Below are positions 7,263 through 16,709 of a DNA stretch of 64,000 nt, piece after piece; position 1 is the first letter of the stretch; each line of letters opens with the position of its first letter. Location: contig DATLKN010000003.1 in the NCBI GenBank assembly GCA_035538335.1, positions 1 through 64,000 on the forward strand, given 5' to 3'. The position numbers and the translations under genes were made by a program. The notes beneath the pieces are model-generated. The model saw only the letters and a program-made list of their open reading frames with translations. It was not told the DNA's origin and did not search any database. Source of the DNA: AP-15 sp035538335. Its GTDB lineage: Bacteria > Pseudomonadota > Alphaproteobacteria > ATCC43930 > CGMCC-115725.

Positions 7263-8981
7263 TTACCCCGCCAGCCGGCCCTTCAGCACCGCGCCGGCGA
7301 AATCGCCGGTCGATCGGCCGTTCTCGAAGGCGAGGACGCCATTGACGATCGTCGCGGCGATGCCGTCCGCCTCTATCACAAGGCGGCGGGCGCCCGAAGG
7401 GAGGTCCGCCTCGACCTTCGGCAGGCGCGGCTTGACGGTCGCCTCGTCGAAGAGGACGAGATCGGCGACATAGCCGGTGCGCACGAGGCCCCTGCCCTCC
7501 AACTCCCAGGCCGAGGCGTTGTCGAAGGTCAGCATGCGCACCGCCTCTTCGAGGGTGAAGGCCTGACGCTTCCTGACCCAGTAGTTGAGCAGGTGCGTCT
7601 GCAGCAGGGAGCCCATCTCCTGGCAAACATGCGCGCCCGAATCGGAGAAAGTCGCGAGCGTGCGCGGATGCTTGAGGATGCCGAGCACGTCAGCCGGCGA
7701 TTCATTGACGATCGGCTGCACGAACATGCGGTCTTCGTTTTCGAGCATCAGGTCGATCATGACCTCGACGGGGTGCGCGTTGCGCCGGCGGGCAAGCTCG
7801 CCGACGCTCGGGTCCTCCCAATCGACGTCGAACATCGGGAAGAGGTTGTCGTAATTCGGCTTTTTCGGGTCGGTCGTGGCCGCGCCGCCGCCCTGCAATT
7901 CGGCGCTGCGCGGCTTCATCAGCGCTTCCGCCGCGACGAGGCGGGCGCGCGTCTGCGGGTCGGCGAGCCGGTGCTTCTGCTCGGGCAGCGGCAAGGCGCG
8001 CAACTCGCGCCAGCCCGGCAGATGGTCGAACGGCAGATAGGATTTCAACGAGAAGACGGCGTTGATCGAGCGCGTCGTCGCCTGCCCCCACATGCGCCCG
8101 CCCATGGCCACCGTCTCGTCCATGAATTGGAGCTGGTAATCCCATGGGTTGGGCTCGATCCCCTGCCGCGTCGCCAGCATGCCGAACATGATCGGCCGGC
8201 CGCTCGCGATCGCCACCCTGCGCAGTCGCCCGAGGCACTCGCGCTGCGCCGCGCCGCCCGAAATGTCCGGCCCGACCTGCAAGATGCCGGCGTCGAGCCC
8301 CGCCATGACGTCGACGAGCCGCTCGATCTCACGCCAATCGGCGACGCGGCTGGCGACCGGCGTGCCGTCGGGGGTGACGTGCGTCGTCGCGCGCGAGGTC
8401 GAAAGCCCCATCGCGCCGGCGCGCATCGCCTGCTCGACCGCGGCGCCCATGCGCGCGAGGTCGTCCTCGCTCGCCCGCTCGTCGAGCGCGCGCTTTCCCA
8501 TCGCGTACATGCGCAAGGCCGAATGGCCGATATACATGCCGTAATTGATCGCCTTCGGCAGGCGCTCGACCTTGTTCATGTATTCGGGGAAGGTTTCCCA
8601 ATCCCAGTCGATGCCGGCGAGCATCGCCTCGGTCGGGATGTCCTCGACCGCGGTCAGGCAGCGCGCGAACCATTCGCGGTCGGCGGGCGCGCACGGGGCG
8701 AGCGCGAAGCCGCAATTGCCCATGACGACGCTGGTGACGCCGTGCCAGGAGGAGCAGCTGCCGAGCGGATCCCAGGCGACCTGCGCATCCATATGCGTGT
8801 GGCCGTCGATGAAGCCGGGCGCGAGGACGAGCCCGTCGGCCTCCATCGTGCGCCGGGCCGGCGCGCGGATACGGCCGATCTCGACGATCCGCCCGTCCGC
8901 GACCGCGACATCGGCGCGGTAGCGCGGCATGCCGGAGCCGTCGACGACGGTGCCGTTCCTGATGACGAGGTCGAACGCCAT
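7263..8981 (-). CDS. N-acyl-D-amino-acid deacylase / D-aminoacylase (amidohydrolase superfamily)
   Basis: This 572-residue protein has the layout of D-aminoacylases. It begins with a small beta-sandwich (FDLVIRNGTVVDGSG), followed by the metal motif GFIDGHTHMD, the Cys ligand motif MGNCGF, the YIGHSALR histidine, and FSDSGAHV with the catalytic Asp. The family removes N-acyl groups from D-amino acids using Zn(II) in the cytosol. The ATG at 8981 gives MAFDLVIRNG with GGGAGAGC just upstream, better than the more upstream in-frame ATG. The gene is monocistronic and divergent from pepN, so both neighbours process amino-acid derivatives. Exact substrate specificity cannot be read. Confidence 0.87.
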   Translation of the reverse strand: MAFDLVIRNGTVVDGSGMPRYRADVAVADGRIVEIGRIRAPARRTMEADGLVLAPGFIDGHTHMDAQVAWDPLGSCSSWHGVTSVVMGNCGFALAPCAPADREWFARCLTAVEDIPTEAMLAGIDWDWETFPEYMNKVERLPKAINYGMYIGHSALRMYAMGKRALDERASEDDLARMGAAVEQAMRAGAMGLSTSRATTHVTPDGTPVASRVADWREIERLVDVMAGLDAGILQVGPDISGGAAQRECLGRLRRVAIASGRPIMFGMLATRQGIEPNPWDYQLQFMDETVAMGGRMWGQATTRSINAVFSLKSYLPFDHLPGWRELRALPLPEQKHRLADPQTRARLVAAEALMKPRSAELQGGGAATTDPKKPNYDNLFPMFDVDWEDPSVGELARRRNAHPVEVMIDLMLENEDRMFVQPIVNESPADVLGILKHPRTLATFSDSGAHVCQEMGSLLQTHLLNYWVRKRQAFTLEEAVRMLTFDNASAWELEGRGLVRTGYVADLVLFDEATVKPRLPKVEADLPSGARRLVIEADGIAATIVNGVLAFENGRSTGDFAGAVLKGRLAG

Positions 8982-9184
8982 CGCTGCTCTCCCGAAAGCC
9001 CGGTCCAATCTCCGAGGATTGCCGCGCGCTTGTCAAATACCGCGGGCGCAGATCAGACGTCCGCGGATGAGCATGCGACGGTCCCGGCGGCGGCCGGCCG
9101 CGGCGGCAACCGTGGACCTCCCGGTTGCGCCGCTCGGGGGATAGGATAGGCTCGGCCGCCCCTCTCTTTTTCGCACGGTTGCCC

Positions 9185-11845
9185 ATGCTCGACGCCTTGC
9201 CCGATGCCGAAACGCCGCAGCCGGTGCAGCTCGCCGACTACCGTCCGCCCGCTTTTCTTATCGACACGGTCGATCTCGTCTTCGAGTTGGAGGAGAGCGC
9301 GACAGTCGTCAAATCGCGGCTCGCGGTCCGCCGCAACCCGGACAGCACGGACAGCGGCGCGCCGCTCGCGCTCGACGGCGAGGCGCTCGAGCTCTTGTCC
9401 CTCGCGCTCGACGGCGCGGCGCTCGGCGCCAACCGGTTTTCGCAGCACGCCGAGAGCCTCGTCATCCCCGACGTTCCGGCGAGCTTCACCCTCGAGATCG
9501 CGACGAAGATCGATCCCGCCGGCAATACCGAGCTGTCGGGGCTTTATACGTCGGGCGGCAATTTCTGCACGCAATGCGAGGCGCAGGGCTTCCGCCGCAT
9601 CACCTATTTCCTCGACCGGCCGGACGTGACGGCGCGCTACACGACGACGCTCGTCGCCGACAAGTCGCGTTATCCGGTGCTGCTGTCGAACGGCAACCCG
9701 GCCGGCGCGGGCGACAGCGGGCCGAGGCTCCATTGGGCGAAATGGGTCGATCCCCACCCCAAGCCCTCCTACCTCTTCGCGCTCGTCGCGGGCGATCTCG
9801 TCGCGGTGCGCGACCGCTTCACGACGCGCTCGGGCCGCGATGTCGCACTGGCGATCTGGGTGCGGCGCGGCGACGAGGACAAATGCGGCCACGCCATGGC
9901 TTCGCTCAAAAAAGCGATGCGCTGGGACGAGGACAGCTTCGGGCTCGAATACGACCTCGACGTGTTCAACATCGTCGCGGTCAGCGATTTCAACATGGGG
10001 GCGATGGAGAACAAGGGGCTCAACGTCTTCAATACGAAATACGTACTGGCGAGGCCGCAGACCGCGACCGACAGCGACTATGAAGGCATCGAATCGGTAA
10101 TCGCCCACGAATACTTCCACAACTGGACCGGCAATCGCGTCACCTGCCGCGACTGGTTCCAATTGTCGCTGAAGGAAGGGTTGACGGTGTTCCGCGACCA
10201 GCTGTTCTCGGCCGACCAGGGCAGCGCAGCGGTGAAGCGCATCGCCACCGTGCGCGCGCTGCGCGCATTGCAATTCCCGGAGGATGACGGGCCGCTCGCG
10301 CACCCGGTGCGGCCGCAGAGCTATCTGCGCATCGACAATTTCTACACCGCGACGGTCTACAACAAGGGCGCCGAGGTCATCCGCATGCTCCATACCCTCC
10401 TGGGGCGCGAAGGCTTCCGCCGCGGCATGGATCTCTACATTGCGCGGCACGACAACCACGCCGCCACGATCGAGGATTTCCTAGCCGCGATGCAGGAAGC
10501 GAACGGCGTCGATCTCGGCCAATTCATCTTGTGGTACGAGCAGGCGGGAACCCCGGAGATCACGGTCGAGGACAGCTGGGACCCGGCGGCAAAGCGCTAC
10601 GAGCTGACGCTGGCGCAAACGGTCCCGCCGACGCCGGGTCAGAGCGAAAAGCAGCCGATGCCGATGCCGGTCGCGATGGGCCTCATCGCGCGCGACGGCA
10701 AGGAACTGCCGACGCGGCTCGCCGATGAGGAAAAGGCGCAGGCCGGCAGCCGCATCCTGCCGCTGACGCAAGCGCGCCAGAGCTTCTGCTTTATCGGCCT
10801 GTCGGCGCGGCCGGTGCCCTCGCTGCTGCGCGGCTTCTCGGCGCCGGTCAAATTGCAGGGCGTCGGGCTCGACCGGCTCAAATTCCTCGCGCTCTATGAG
10901 CCCGACCCGTTCGCCCGCTGGGAAGCCGGCCAGCAATTGGCGACGCGGCTGCTGCTGGCGGCGATCGAGGCGGAGCGCCGCGGCGAAGACAAGCCGCCGG
11001 CCGAGCCGGACATCGTCGCCGCGATGCGCCAGCTGATCGCGCAGTCCGAGCGCGATCAGGCGTTCGCCGCCGAGGCGCTCAACCTGCCGAGCGAAGCCTT
11101 TCTCGCCGACCAGCAGAAGACCGTCGATGTCGAGGCGACGCACCGCGTGCGGGAGAATGCGCGAGCGGCGATCGGCAAGGCGCTCGAGGCCGAATTCGCC
11201 GAGCTTTACGAGCGCCTCGCCGACCCCGGCCCCTACCGCATCGACGGCGCCGCGATCGGCCGGCGGGCGTTGCGCAACACGGCGCTCGCCTATCTCGCCG
11301 CCGCCGACCCGGCAAAGGGCGCGATGCTCGCCAAGGCGCAGTTCGATGCGGCGCAGAACATGACCGACATGCTCGCCGCGCTCGCAATCCTCGTCGATCT
11401 CGACCGGCCGCAGCGCGCGGCGGCGCTCGCCGGTTTTTTCGCCGCCTGGTCGCGCGACGACCTCGTCATCGACAAATGGTTCGCCTTGCAGGCGCGCTCC
11501 TCGCTGCCGCGGGCGCTTTCCGATGTGCGCGCGCTGACCCGCCACCCGGCCTTCGACCGGCGCAACCCGAACCGCGTGCGCGCTCTCGTCGGGACCTTCG
11601 CGCAAGGCAATCAGCTGCGCTTTCACGAGGCGAGCGGCGACGGCTATGCCTTTCTCGCCGACGAAGTGATGGCGGTCGACCCCGCCAACCCGACATTGGC
11701 GGCGCGCCTGGTACAGCCGCTCGGCGGCTGGCGCCGCCACGACGCGACGCGCCAGCAGTTGATGCGGCAAGCGCTGGAACGCGTCCTTGCCGCCCCCGGC
11801 CTCAGCAAGAACACCTGGGAGATGGTCTCGAAGAGCCTCGCCTAG
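9185..11845 (+). CDS. pepN: Aminopeptidase N
   Basis: The 886-residue product matches bacterial PepN (M1 metallopeptidase, about 870-890 residues). The substrate-binding GAMEN is at residues 272-276. The zinc motif HEYFHNW, with its HExxH, starts at residue 308 and is followed by LKEGLTVFRDQ, which supplies the third ligand Glu. The N-terminal beta domain and the C-terminal helical alpha-solenoid domain are both complete. PepN removes N-terminal residues from peptides in the cytosol during protein turnover. The chosen ATG begins MLDALPDAETPQPVQLADY, close to the usual N-terminus. A 7-bp GCAACCG/CGGTTGC hairpin lies just upstream (9103-9128). Confidence 0.95.
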   Translation: MLDALPDAETPQPVQLADYRPPAFLIDTVDLVFELEESATVVKSRLAVRRNPDSTDSGAPLALDGEALELLSLALDGAALGANRFSQHAESLVIPDVPASFTLEIATKIDPAGNTELSGLYTSGGNFCTQCEAQGFRRITYFLDRPDVTARYTTTLVADKSRYPVLLSNGNPAGAGDSGPRLHWAKWVDPHPKPSYLFALVAGDLVAVRDRFTTRSGRDVALAIWVRRGDEDKCGHAMASLKKAMRWDEDSFGLEYDLDVFNIVAVSDFNMGAMENKGLNVFNTKYVLARPQTATDSDYEGIESVIAHEYFHNWTGNRVTCRDWFQLSLKEGLTVFRDQLFSADQGSAAVKRIATVRALRALQFPEDDGPLAHPVRPQSYLRIDNFYTATVYNKGAEVIRMLHTLLGREGFRRGMDLYIARHDNHAATIEDFLAAMQEANGVDLGQFILWYEQAGTPEITVEDSWDPAAKRYELTLAQTVPPTPGQSEKQPMPMPVAMGLIARDGKELPTRLADEEKAQAGSRILPLTQARQSFCFIGLSARPVPSLLRGFSAPVKLQGVGLDRLKFLALYEPDPFARWEAGQQLATRLLLAAIEAERRGEDKPPAEPDIVAAMRQLIAQSERDQAFAAEALNLPSEAFLADQQKTVDVEATHRVRENARAAIGKALEAEFAELYERLADPGPYRIDGAAIGRRALRNTALAYLAAADPAKGAMLAKAQFDAAQNMTDMLAALAILVDLDRPQRAAALAGFFAAWSRDDLVIDKWFALQARSSLPRALSDVRALTRHPAFDRRNPNRVRALVGTFAQGNQLRFHEASGDGYAFLADEVMAVDPANPTLAARLVQPLGGWRRHDATRQQLMRQALERVLAAPGLSKNTWEMVSKSLA

Positions 11846-11861
11846 GGGTTCCCTCTCGTCC

Positions 11862-12929
11862 TCAACGATCGCCGAGCTTCCCCACTCCGAGTTCGGCGGC
11901 CAGGCGGTTGAGCGCGGCCCTCAGCGGCGGCGGCATCGGGATCCCGAGCGCTTCGCGCTCTTGCCGCCGGCGATGCATTTCCTCGCCCGGCAGCCGCACG
12001 CGGTCGAAGCCCGGCAAGGTGCGCGAGCCGCGCATCTGGCGCGCAATGTTGTCGACCGCCCGCTTGAAGGCGGCGGGCTCGGCGAAGGCGGCGATCTTCA
12101 GCGCGATGATCGCCTGTCCGGTATTGGTCGGCGTCTCGTCGTCCTTGTTGAAATCGACGACCTCGCGGCCGAAGGCGGCGCCGTTGAGCGTGCCGGCGAG
12201 AAGCCCGAACAAGAGTGCGAGCCCATAGCCCTTGTAGCCGCCGATCGGCAGCAGAAAGCCGTCGTCCGCCCGCGCCGGGTCGGTGAGCGGCTTGCCCTCG
12301 CGGTCGATCATCCAGCCCTCGGGCATCCTCTCGCCGCGTTGCGCGGCGAGCTTCACTTTGCCGTAGGCGGCGACCGTCGTCGCCATGTCGAGCACGATCG
12401 GCGGCTCTTCCAATGCCGGCACGGCGATCGCAATCGGATTGGTGGAGAGCAGCATGTCGATGCCGCCCCATGGCGGCAGGTGGTTGGCGTTGCCGATCGC
12501 GAGATAGAGCCCGATCATGTCGTGCGCCAGCGGCATCGCGGCATAGACCGAGGCGGCGCCGGCATGGTTGCCATGCCGCACGCCGACCCAGCCGACGCCA
12601 TGTTCGGCGGCGATCGCGATCGCCGTTTCGGCGGCCTTCTCCATGACGAGATGGCCGAGCCCATTGTCGCCGTCGACGAGCGCCGTCCCCGCCGCATTCC
12701 GCTCGACGCGAATCTGCGGCGCGACGTTGAGCCCCTTCGCCTTGATGCGGCGGATGTATTGCGGCAAGCGGAAAACGCCGTGGCCGTCGGCGCCGGCGAG
12801 ATCGGATTGCACCATCAGCCGCGCCGCCCGCTCCGCCTCGGCCGCGGCGATGCCGACGGCGCGGTAGCAGGCCGCGATGAAACGGACCAGTTCCGCCGCT
12901 GTGACCCGTGCCGCCGCCGATCCCGCCAT
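11862..12929 (-). CDS. Ldh family NAD(P)-dependent oxidoreductase (malate/L-lactate/sugar-acid type)
   Basis: The 355-residue protein belongs to the malate/L-lactate dehydrogenase family that includes YiaK and DpkA (PF02615). Family marks are ADGHGVFRLPQY, the VRHGNHAGAASVYA catalytic-His segment, the STNPIAIAVPA stretch and the IGGYKGYGLALL glycine-rich part near the C-terminus. Members reduce 2-keto acids or cyclic imines with NAD(P)H. The ATG at 12929 (MAGSAAARVTAAE) gives the standard family length, although the frame is open further upstream. It is divergent from the SDR and sugar-kinase pair, which suggests, but does not show, a sugar-acid role. Confidence 0.87.
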   Translation of the reverse strand: MAGSAAARVTAAELVRFIAACYRAVGIAAAEAERAARLMVQSDLAGADGHGVFRLPQYIRRIKAKGLNVAPQIRVERNAAGTALVDGDNGLGHLVMEKAAETAIAIAAEHGVGWVGVRHGNHAGAASVYAAMPLAHDMIGLYLAIGNANHLPPWGGIDMLLSTNPIAIAVPALEEPPIVLDMATTVAAYGKVKLAAQRGERMPEGWMIDREGKPLTDPARADDGFLLPIGGYKGYGLALLFGLLAGTLNGAAFGREVVDFNKDDETPTNTGQAIIALKIAAFAEPAAFKRAVDNIARQMRGSRTLPGFDRVRLPGEEMHRRRQEREALGIPMPPPLRAALNRLAAELGVGKLGDR

Positions 12930-13048
12930 TTTCGCCCCCGCTAACTGACGCCTGCGGCCGACTATATACACTGGGCAAGGGAGCGGGCGGGGTTGCGTCG
13001 GGGCGCTTCCTGCGACAGGGTGAACCAGGGGCAAACCGGAGGGGGACC

Positions 13049-13816
13049 ATGTCGAAGCGCTCGGAGGGCCGCGTCGCGCTCGTTACGGGAGGCGCCCGCG
13101 GCATCGGCGCGGCGACGGCCGAGCGGCTCGCCGAGGACGGCGCCAAAATCGCGATCTGCGATCTGGACGCCGCGGGCGCCGAGGTGACGGCCGCCGAGAT
13201 CGCGCGGCGGCACGGCGTCGCCGCCTGCGGCATCAAGGCCAATGTCGGCGTCGCGGCCGAGGTCGATGCCGCGGTCGCCGAGATCGTCGCTCGCCTCGGC
13301 TCGCTCGACATTCTCGTCAATAATGCCGGGATTACGCGCGACAACCTGATCCACAAGATGAGCGAACAGGATTGGGACGATGTGATGTTCGTGCATCTGC
13401 GCGGCGCGTTTCTGTGTTCGCGAGCGGCGCAGCTCGAAATGGTGAAGCGCAATTGGGGGCGGATCGTCAGCCTCTCCTCGGTCTCCGCGCTCGGCAATCG
13501 CGGCCAGGCCAATTACGCGACCGCCAAGGCCGGGCTGATCGGCATGACAAAGACGCTCGCGGTCGAGCTGGGGCGCTTCGGTATCACCGCCAACGCCGTC
13601 GCCCCCGGCTTCATCGATACCGAGATGACGCGCGCGACGGCGCTGCGGCTGGGCCGCGATCCCGAGGAGTACAAGGAAGAGCTGGCAAAGCAGATCCCGG
13701 TCGGGCGTGCCGGCGTGCCGCGCGACATCGCCAACGTCATCGCCTTTCTGGCGAGCGAGGAAGCGTCCTTCGTCTCCGGCCAGGTCATCTACGTCGCCGG
13801 CGGTCCGCGCGGATGA
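13049..13816 (+). CDS. SDR family NAD(P)-dependent oxidoreductase (FabG-like)
   Basis: This 255-residue classical short-chain dehydrogenase has the cofactor motif TGGARGIG at residues 13-20, the NNAG motif near residue 90 and the catalytic Ser...YATAK set near residues 143-160. D37 after the second beta strand (CDLD) favours NAD(H). The chosen ATG follows GGAGGGGG. The stop overlaps the start of the downstream PfkB kinase by 4 bases, so the two are translationally coupled. Together with the kinase and the divergent Ldh-type gene it may oxidise or reduce a sugar-derived acid. FabG function in fatty-acid synthesis is unlikely, given the absence of other fab genes. Confidence 0.9.
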   Translation: MSKRSEGRVALVTGGARGIGAATAERLAEDGAKIAICDLDAAGAEVTAAEIARRHGVAACGIKANVGVAAEVDAAVAEIVARLGSLDILVNNAGITRDNLIHKMSEQDWDDVMFVHLRGAFLCSRAAQLEMVKRNWGRIVSLSSVSALGNRGQANYATAKAGLIGMTKTLAVELGRFGITANAVAPGFIDTEMTRATALRLGRDPEEYKEELAKQIPVGRAGVPRDIANVIAFLASEEASFVSGQVIYVAGGPRG

Positions 13817-14814
13817 GCGCGCCGCAGCCGAGCGTCCCGGCCGAGCTGCATTACGACCTGTTGACGCTCGGCGAAACGCTGATGCGCCTGTCGCCGCCGG
13901 GCATGGAGCGGCTCGACCAGGCCCGACTGTTCGACATCGGGATCGGCGGCACCGAGCTCAACGTCGCCGCCGTTCTCGCCCGGCTCGGACGCCGCTGCGC
14001 CTGGGTGTCGCGGCTGCCGGAAGGGCCGCTCGGCCGCCTCGTCGAGGGCGAGGCGCGGCGGCACGGCGTGGACACCCGCTGGGTGCGCCATATCGCCGGC
14101 GCCCGGCTGGGCCTGATGTTCTACGAGACCGGCCCGCAGCCGCGCACCGCCCGCGTCATCTACGACCGCAAGCATTCGGCGGCTTCGGAATTGGCCTTCG
14201 AGGACGCACCCTGGGAAGCGCTCGTCGCGAACAGCGAGTGGCTGCACCTGACCGGCATCACGCCGGCTCTCGGCCCGAGCTGCCGGGCGCTGGTGCTGCA
14301 CCTGGCGGCGCTTGGCGCGGAGGCGAAAAAGCGGGTGTCGTACGACCTCAATTATCGCGCCACTCTGACGACCCCGGCCGAGGCGCGCGCAGCGCTCGAA
14401 GCGGCGGCGCCCAATCTCGAGCTGCTGGTGCTTGCCGAGCGCGACGCGCGAGGCGTCCTCGACTTCGCCGAGGAGGGCGAACGCCTGGCGGAAGCGATCG
14501 CCGGACGCTACGGCATCCCGATGGTGGCGCTGTCGCGGCCGCCCGACGCCGAGCCCGGAACGCTGCTCCTCGCCCGCGGCACGCTCCACATCGCGCCGCG
14601 CTATCCGGTCGAGATGGTCGACCGCATCGGCGCCGGGGATTCGCTCGTCGCCGGGTTGATCCACGGGCTGCTCGACGGCGACCTCGAACTGGGGCTGCGG
14701 CTTGGCGCCTTTGCCGCGGCGATGGGGCTCGCCACCCCCGGCGACATCAATTACCTCGGTCCCGAAGATCTCGTCCGCTTGGCGGCCGGGCGCCTCGGCG
14801 GCCTCGAGCGGTGA
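13813..14814 (+). CDS. PfkB family carbohydrate kinase (2-keto-3-deoxygluconate kinase-like)
   Basis: The 333-residue product is a ribokinase-fold sugar kinase. The N-terminal LGETLMRLSPPG and GGTELNVAAVLARLG segments and the C-terminal signature DRIGAGDSLVAGL, with the catalytic Asp, are all present. The LGET..RLSPPG opening is usual in KdgK-type kinases that phosphorylate 2-keto-3-deoxygluconate in the Entner-Doudoroff branch, so that substrate is favoured but not certain. The start overlaps the SDR stop (ATGA). Confidence 0.85.
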   Translation: MSAPQPSVPAELHYDLLTLGETLMRLSPPGMERLDQARLFDIGIGGTELNVAAVLARLGRRCAWVSRLPEGPLGRLVEGEARRHGVDTRWVRHIAGARLGLMFYETGPQPRTARVIYDRKHSAASELAFEDAPWEALVANSEWLHLTGITPALGPSCRALVLHLAALGAEAKKRVSYDLNYRATLTTPAEARAALEAAAPNLELLVLAERDARGVLDFAEEGERLAEAIAGRYGIPMVALSRPPDAEPGTLLLARGTLHIAPRYPVEMVDRIGAGDSLVAGLIHGLLDGDLELGLRLGAFAAAMGLATPGDINYLGPEDLVRLAAGRLGGLER

Positions 14815-14920
14815 AGGGGCGCTTTTCGCGGCCGGCGAGGATGCGATACTGACACCTTGTACATCGGCGCGACGCCGACAATGATGCCGGATGCCCCCTC
14901 GCCCACCCGGCAATGAGAAA

Positions 14921-16705
14921 ATGCCGACCGATCCGATCGAATTCGAGCTGTTCAAGAACGCGCTGTTCTCCGTCGCCGACGAGATGGCGCTGACGATCTT
15001 TCGCACGACCTATTCGGGCGTGCTGCGCGACAACATGGATTATTCGACCGCCATGTTCGACGGCGCGGGCACGCTCGCCGCGCAAGGCCTGACGCTGCCC
15101 GGCCATCTCGGCTCGATGCCGACTGCAATGGCGGCGATCAAATCCGCTTTCGGACAGGTGTCCCCGGGCGACGTATTCGTCCTGAACGACCCGTTCGACG
15201 GCGGCATGCACCTGCCCGACATTTTCGTCTTCAAGCCGATCCATTTCGCGGGCGAGCTCGTCGCCTATGCCGGGACCGTCTCGCACCACACCGATGTCGG
15301 CGGCCGGGTGCCGGGCTCGAACGCCTCCGATTCGACCGAGATCTATCAGGAGGGGCTGCGCATTCCGCCGCTGAAGCTCTATGACCGCGGCGCGCGCAAC
15401 GACACGCTGTGGTCGCTGATCGAGCGCAATGTCCGCGTCCCGGTCAAGGTCTTCGGCGATTTGCGCGCGCAGCTCGCCGCATGCCACATCGCCGAGGCGG
15501 CACTCGTCGATCTCGCGCGCCGATTGGGCCCGGCAAAGCTCAAAGGCCGGATGCGGGAACTCGTCGATTACTCCGAGCGGCTGACCCGCGCCGCCATTCG
15601 CGAATTGCCGGACGGGGTCTACCGCTTTCTCGACCATATCGACGACGACGGCATCGACCCCGACCGGCCGATCCCGCTCGCCGTGGCGATTACCAAAGCC
15701 GGCGACGCGATGCGCGTCGATTGGACCGGCTCCTCGCCGCAGGTCAAGGGCGCCATCAACAACACGCTCTCCTTCACGAAATCGGCGAGCTATTGCGCGA
15801 TCCGCTCGATCTTGCCGGCCGACATCCCGAACAACGAGGGCGTCTTTCGCGCGATCGAGGTCACCGCGCCGCCGGGGACGATCGCCAACGCCGTCCTGCC
15901 GGCCGCCTGCGCGGCGCGCGGCCTCACGGGTTTCCGCATGGTCGATTGCATGTTCGGCGCCCTCGCCCAGATGCTGCCCGACAAGGTCTTCGCCGCCTCG
16001 GACGGCGGCAATACCGGGATCTCGATCGGCGGCTGGTATCCCGACCGGCGCCCCTTCATCTATGTCGATTTCACCTGCTGCGCCTGGGGCGCCCGGCCCT
16101 ATGCCGATGGCCTCGACGGCAATTCCAACATCTTCGCGAACATGGCCTCGCAGCCGGTCGAGGTGACCGAAAGCGAGCAGCCGATCGAGATCGCCGCCTA
16201 CGAGTTCATCCCGGACGCGATGGGACCCGGCAAGTTCCGCGGCGGCGCGCCGTTCCGCCGCGATTACCGCTTCCTCGCCGAGGAAGGCATCCTGCAGGTG
16301 CGCTCCGACCGGCGCCGCTTCCGTCCCTATGGGCTTTACGGCGGCGGGCCGGGGCGGCCGTCGATGAATTATCTCGATCCCGAGGGCGAGAACCGGCCGC
16401 TGCCCTCGAAGCTGACGATGACGATCCGCCGCGGCGAGGTGTTCCGGCACGAGGTCGCCGGCGCCGGCGGCTGGGGCGATCCGCTGGAGCGCGAACCGGC
16501 GCTCGTCTGCGAGGACGTCCGCAACGAGCTCGTGTCCCTAGAGGCGGCGCGGCGCGACTACGGCGTTGTCATCGCCGGCACGCCGCCCGCCGTCGATATT
16601 CCGGCAACGGAAGAGCTGCGCCGCCGCCTGCGCGCGCGCCGCGACTGGCCGCAGCCGCCCGCCGTCAGCTGGGAGCCGCCCGAAATCGCGCGTGCCGCGG
16701 AATAG
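14921..16705 (+). CDS. hyuB: Hydantoinase/5-oxoprolinase B subunit family protein
   Basis: This 594-residue protein matches HyuB (PF02538). It has an N-terminal EFELFKNALFSVADEMALTI, the GHLGSMPTAM and NDPFDGGMHLPD segments, the VDWTGSSPQVKGAINN stretch and a C-terminal GAGGWGDPLER. HyuA and HyuB together open cyclic amides such as N-methylhydantoin or 5-oxoproline using ATP. The ATG at 14921 gives the usual N-terminus; an in-frame ATG at 14891 would add 10 residues. The A-subunit gene follows after 4 bases, so the two are an operon. Confidence 0.9.
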   Translation: MPTDPIEFELFKNALFSVADEMALTIFRTTYSGVLRDNMDYSTAMFDGAGTLAAQGLTLPGHLGSMPTAMAAIKSAFGQVSPGDVFVLNDPFDGGMHLPDIFVFKPIHFAGELVAYAGTVSHHTDVGGRVPGSNASDSTEIYQEGLRIPPLKLYDRGARNDTLWSLIERNVRVPVKVFGDLRAQLAACHIAEAALVDLARRLGPAKLKGRMRELVDYSERLTRAAIRELPDGVYRFLDHIDDDGIDPDRPIPLAVAITKAGDAMRVDWTGSSPQVKGAINNTLSFTKSASYCAIRSILPADIPNNEGVFRAIEVTAPPGTIANAVLPAACAARGLTGFRMVDCMFGALAQMLPDKVFAASDGGNTGISIGGWYPDRRPFIYVDFTCCAWGARPYADGLDGNSNIFANMASQPVEVTESEQPIEIAAYEFIPDAMGPGKFRGGAPFRRDYRFLAEEGILQVRSDRRRFRPYGLYGGGPGRPSMNYLDPEGENRPLPSKLTMTIRRGEVFRHEVAGAGGWGDPLEREPALVCEDVRNELVSLEAARRDYGVVIAGTPPAVDIPATEELRRRLRARRDWPQPPAVSWEPPEIARAAE

Positions 16706-16709
16706 GGCG

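Noticed and set aside
13049..13816. Calling the SDR gene fabG
   Set aside because: The fold is shared by many enzymes and no fatty-acid synthesis genes are nearby; the context is a sugar kinase.
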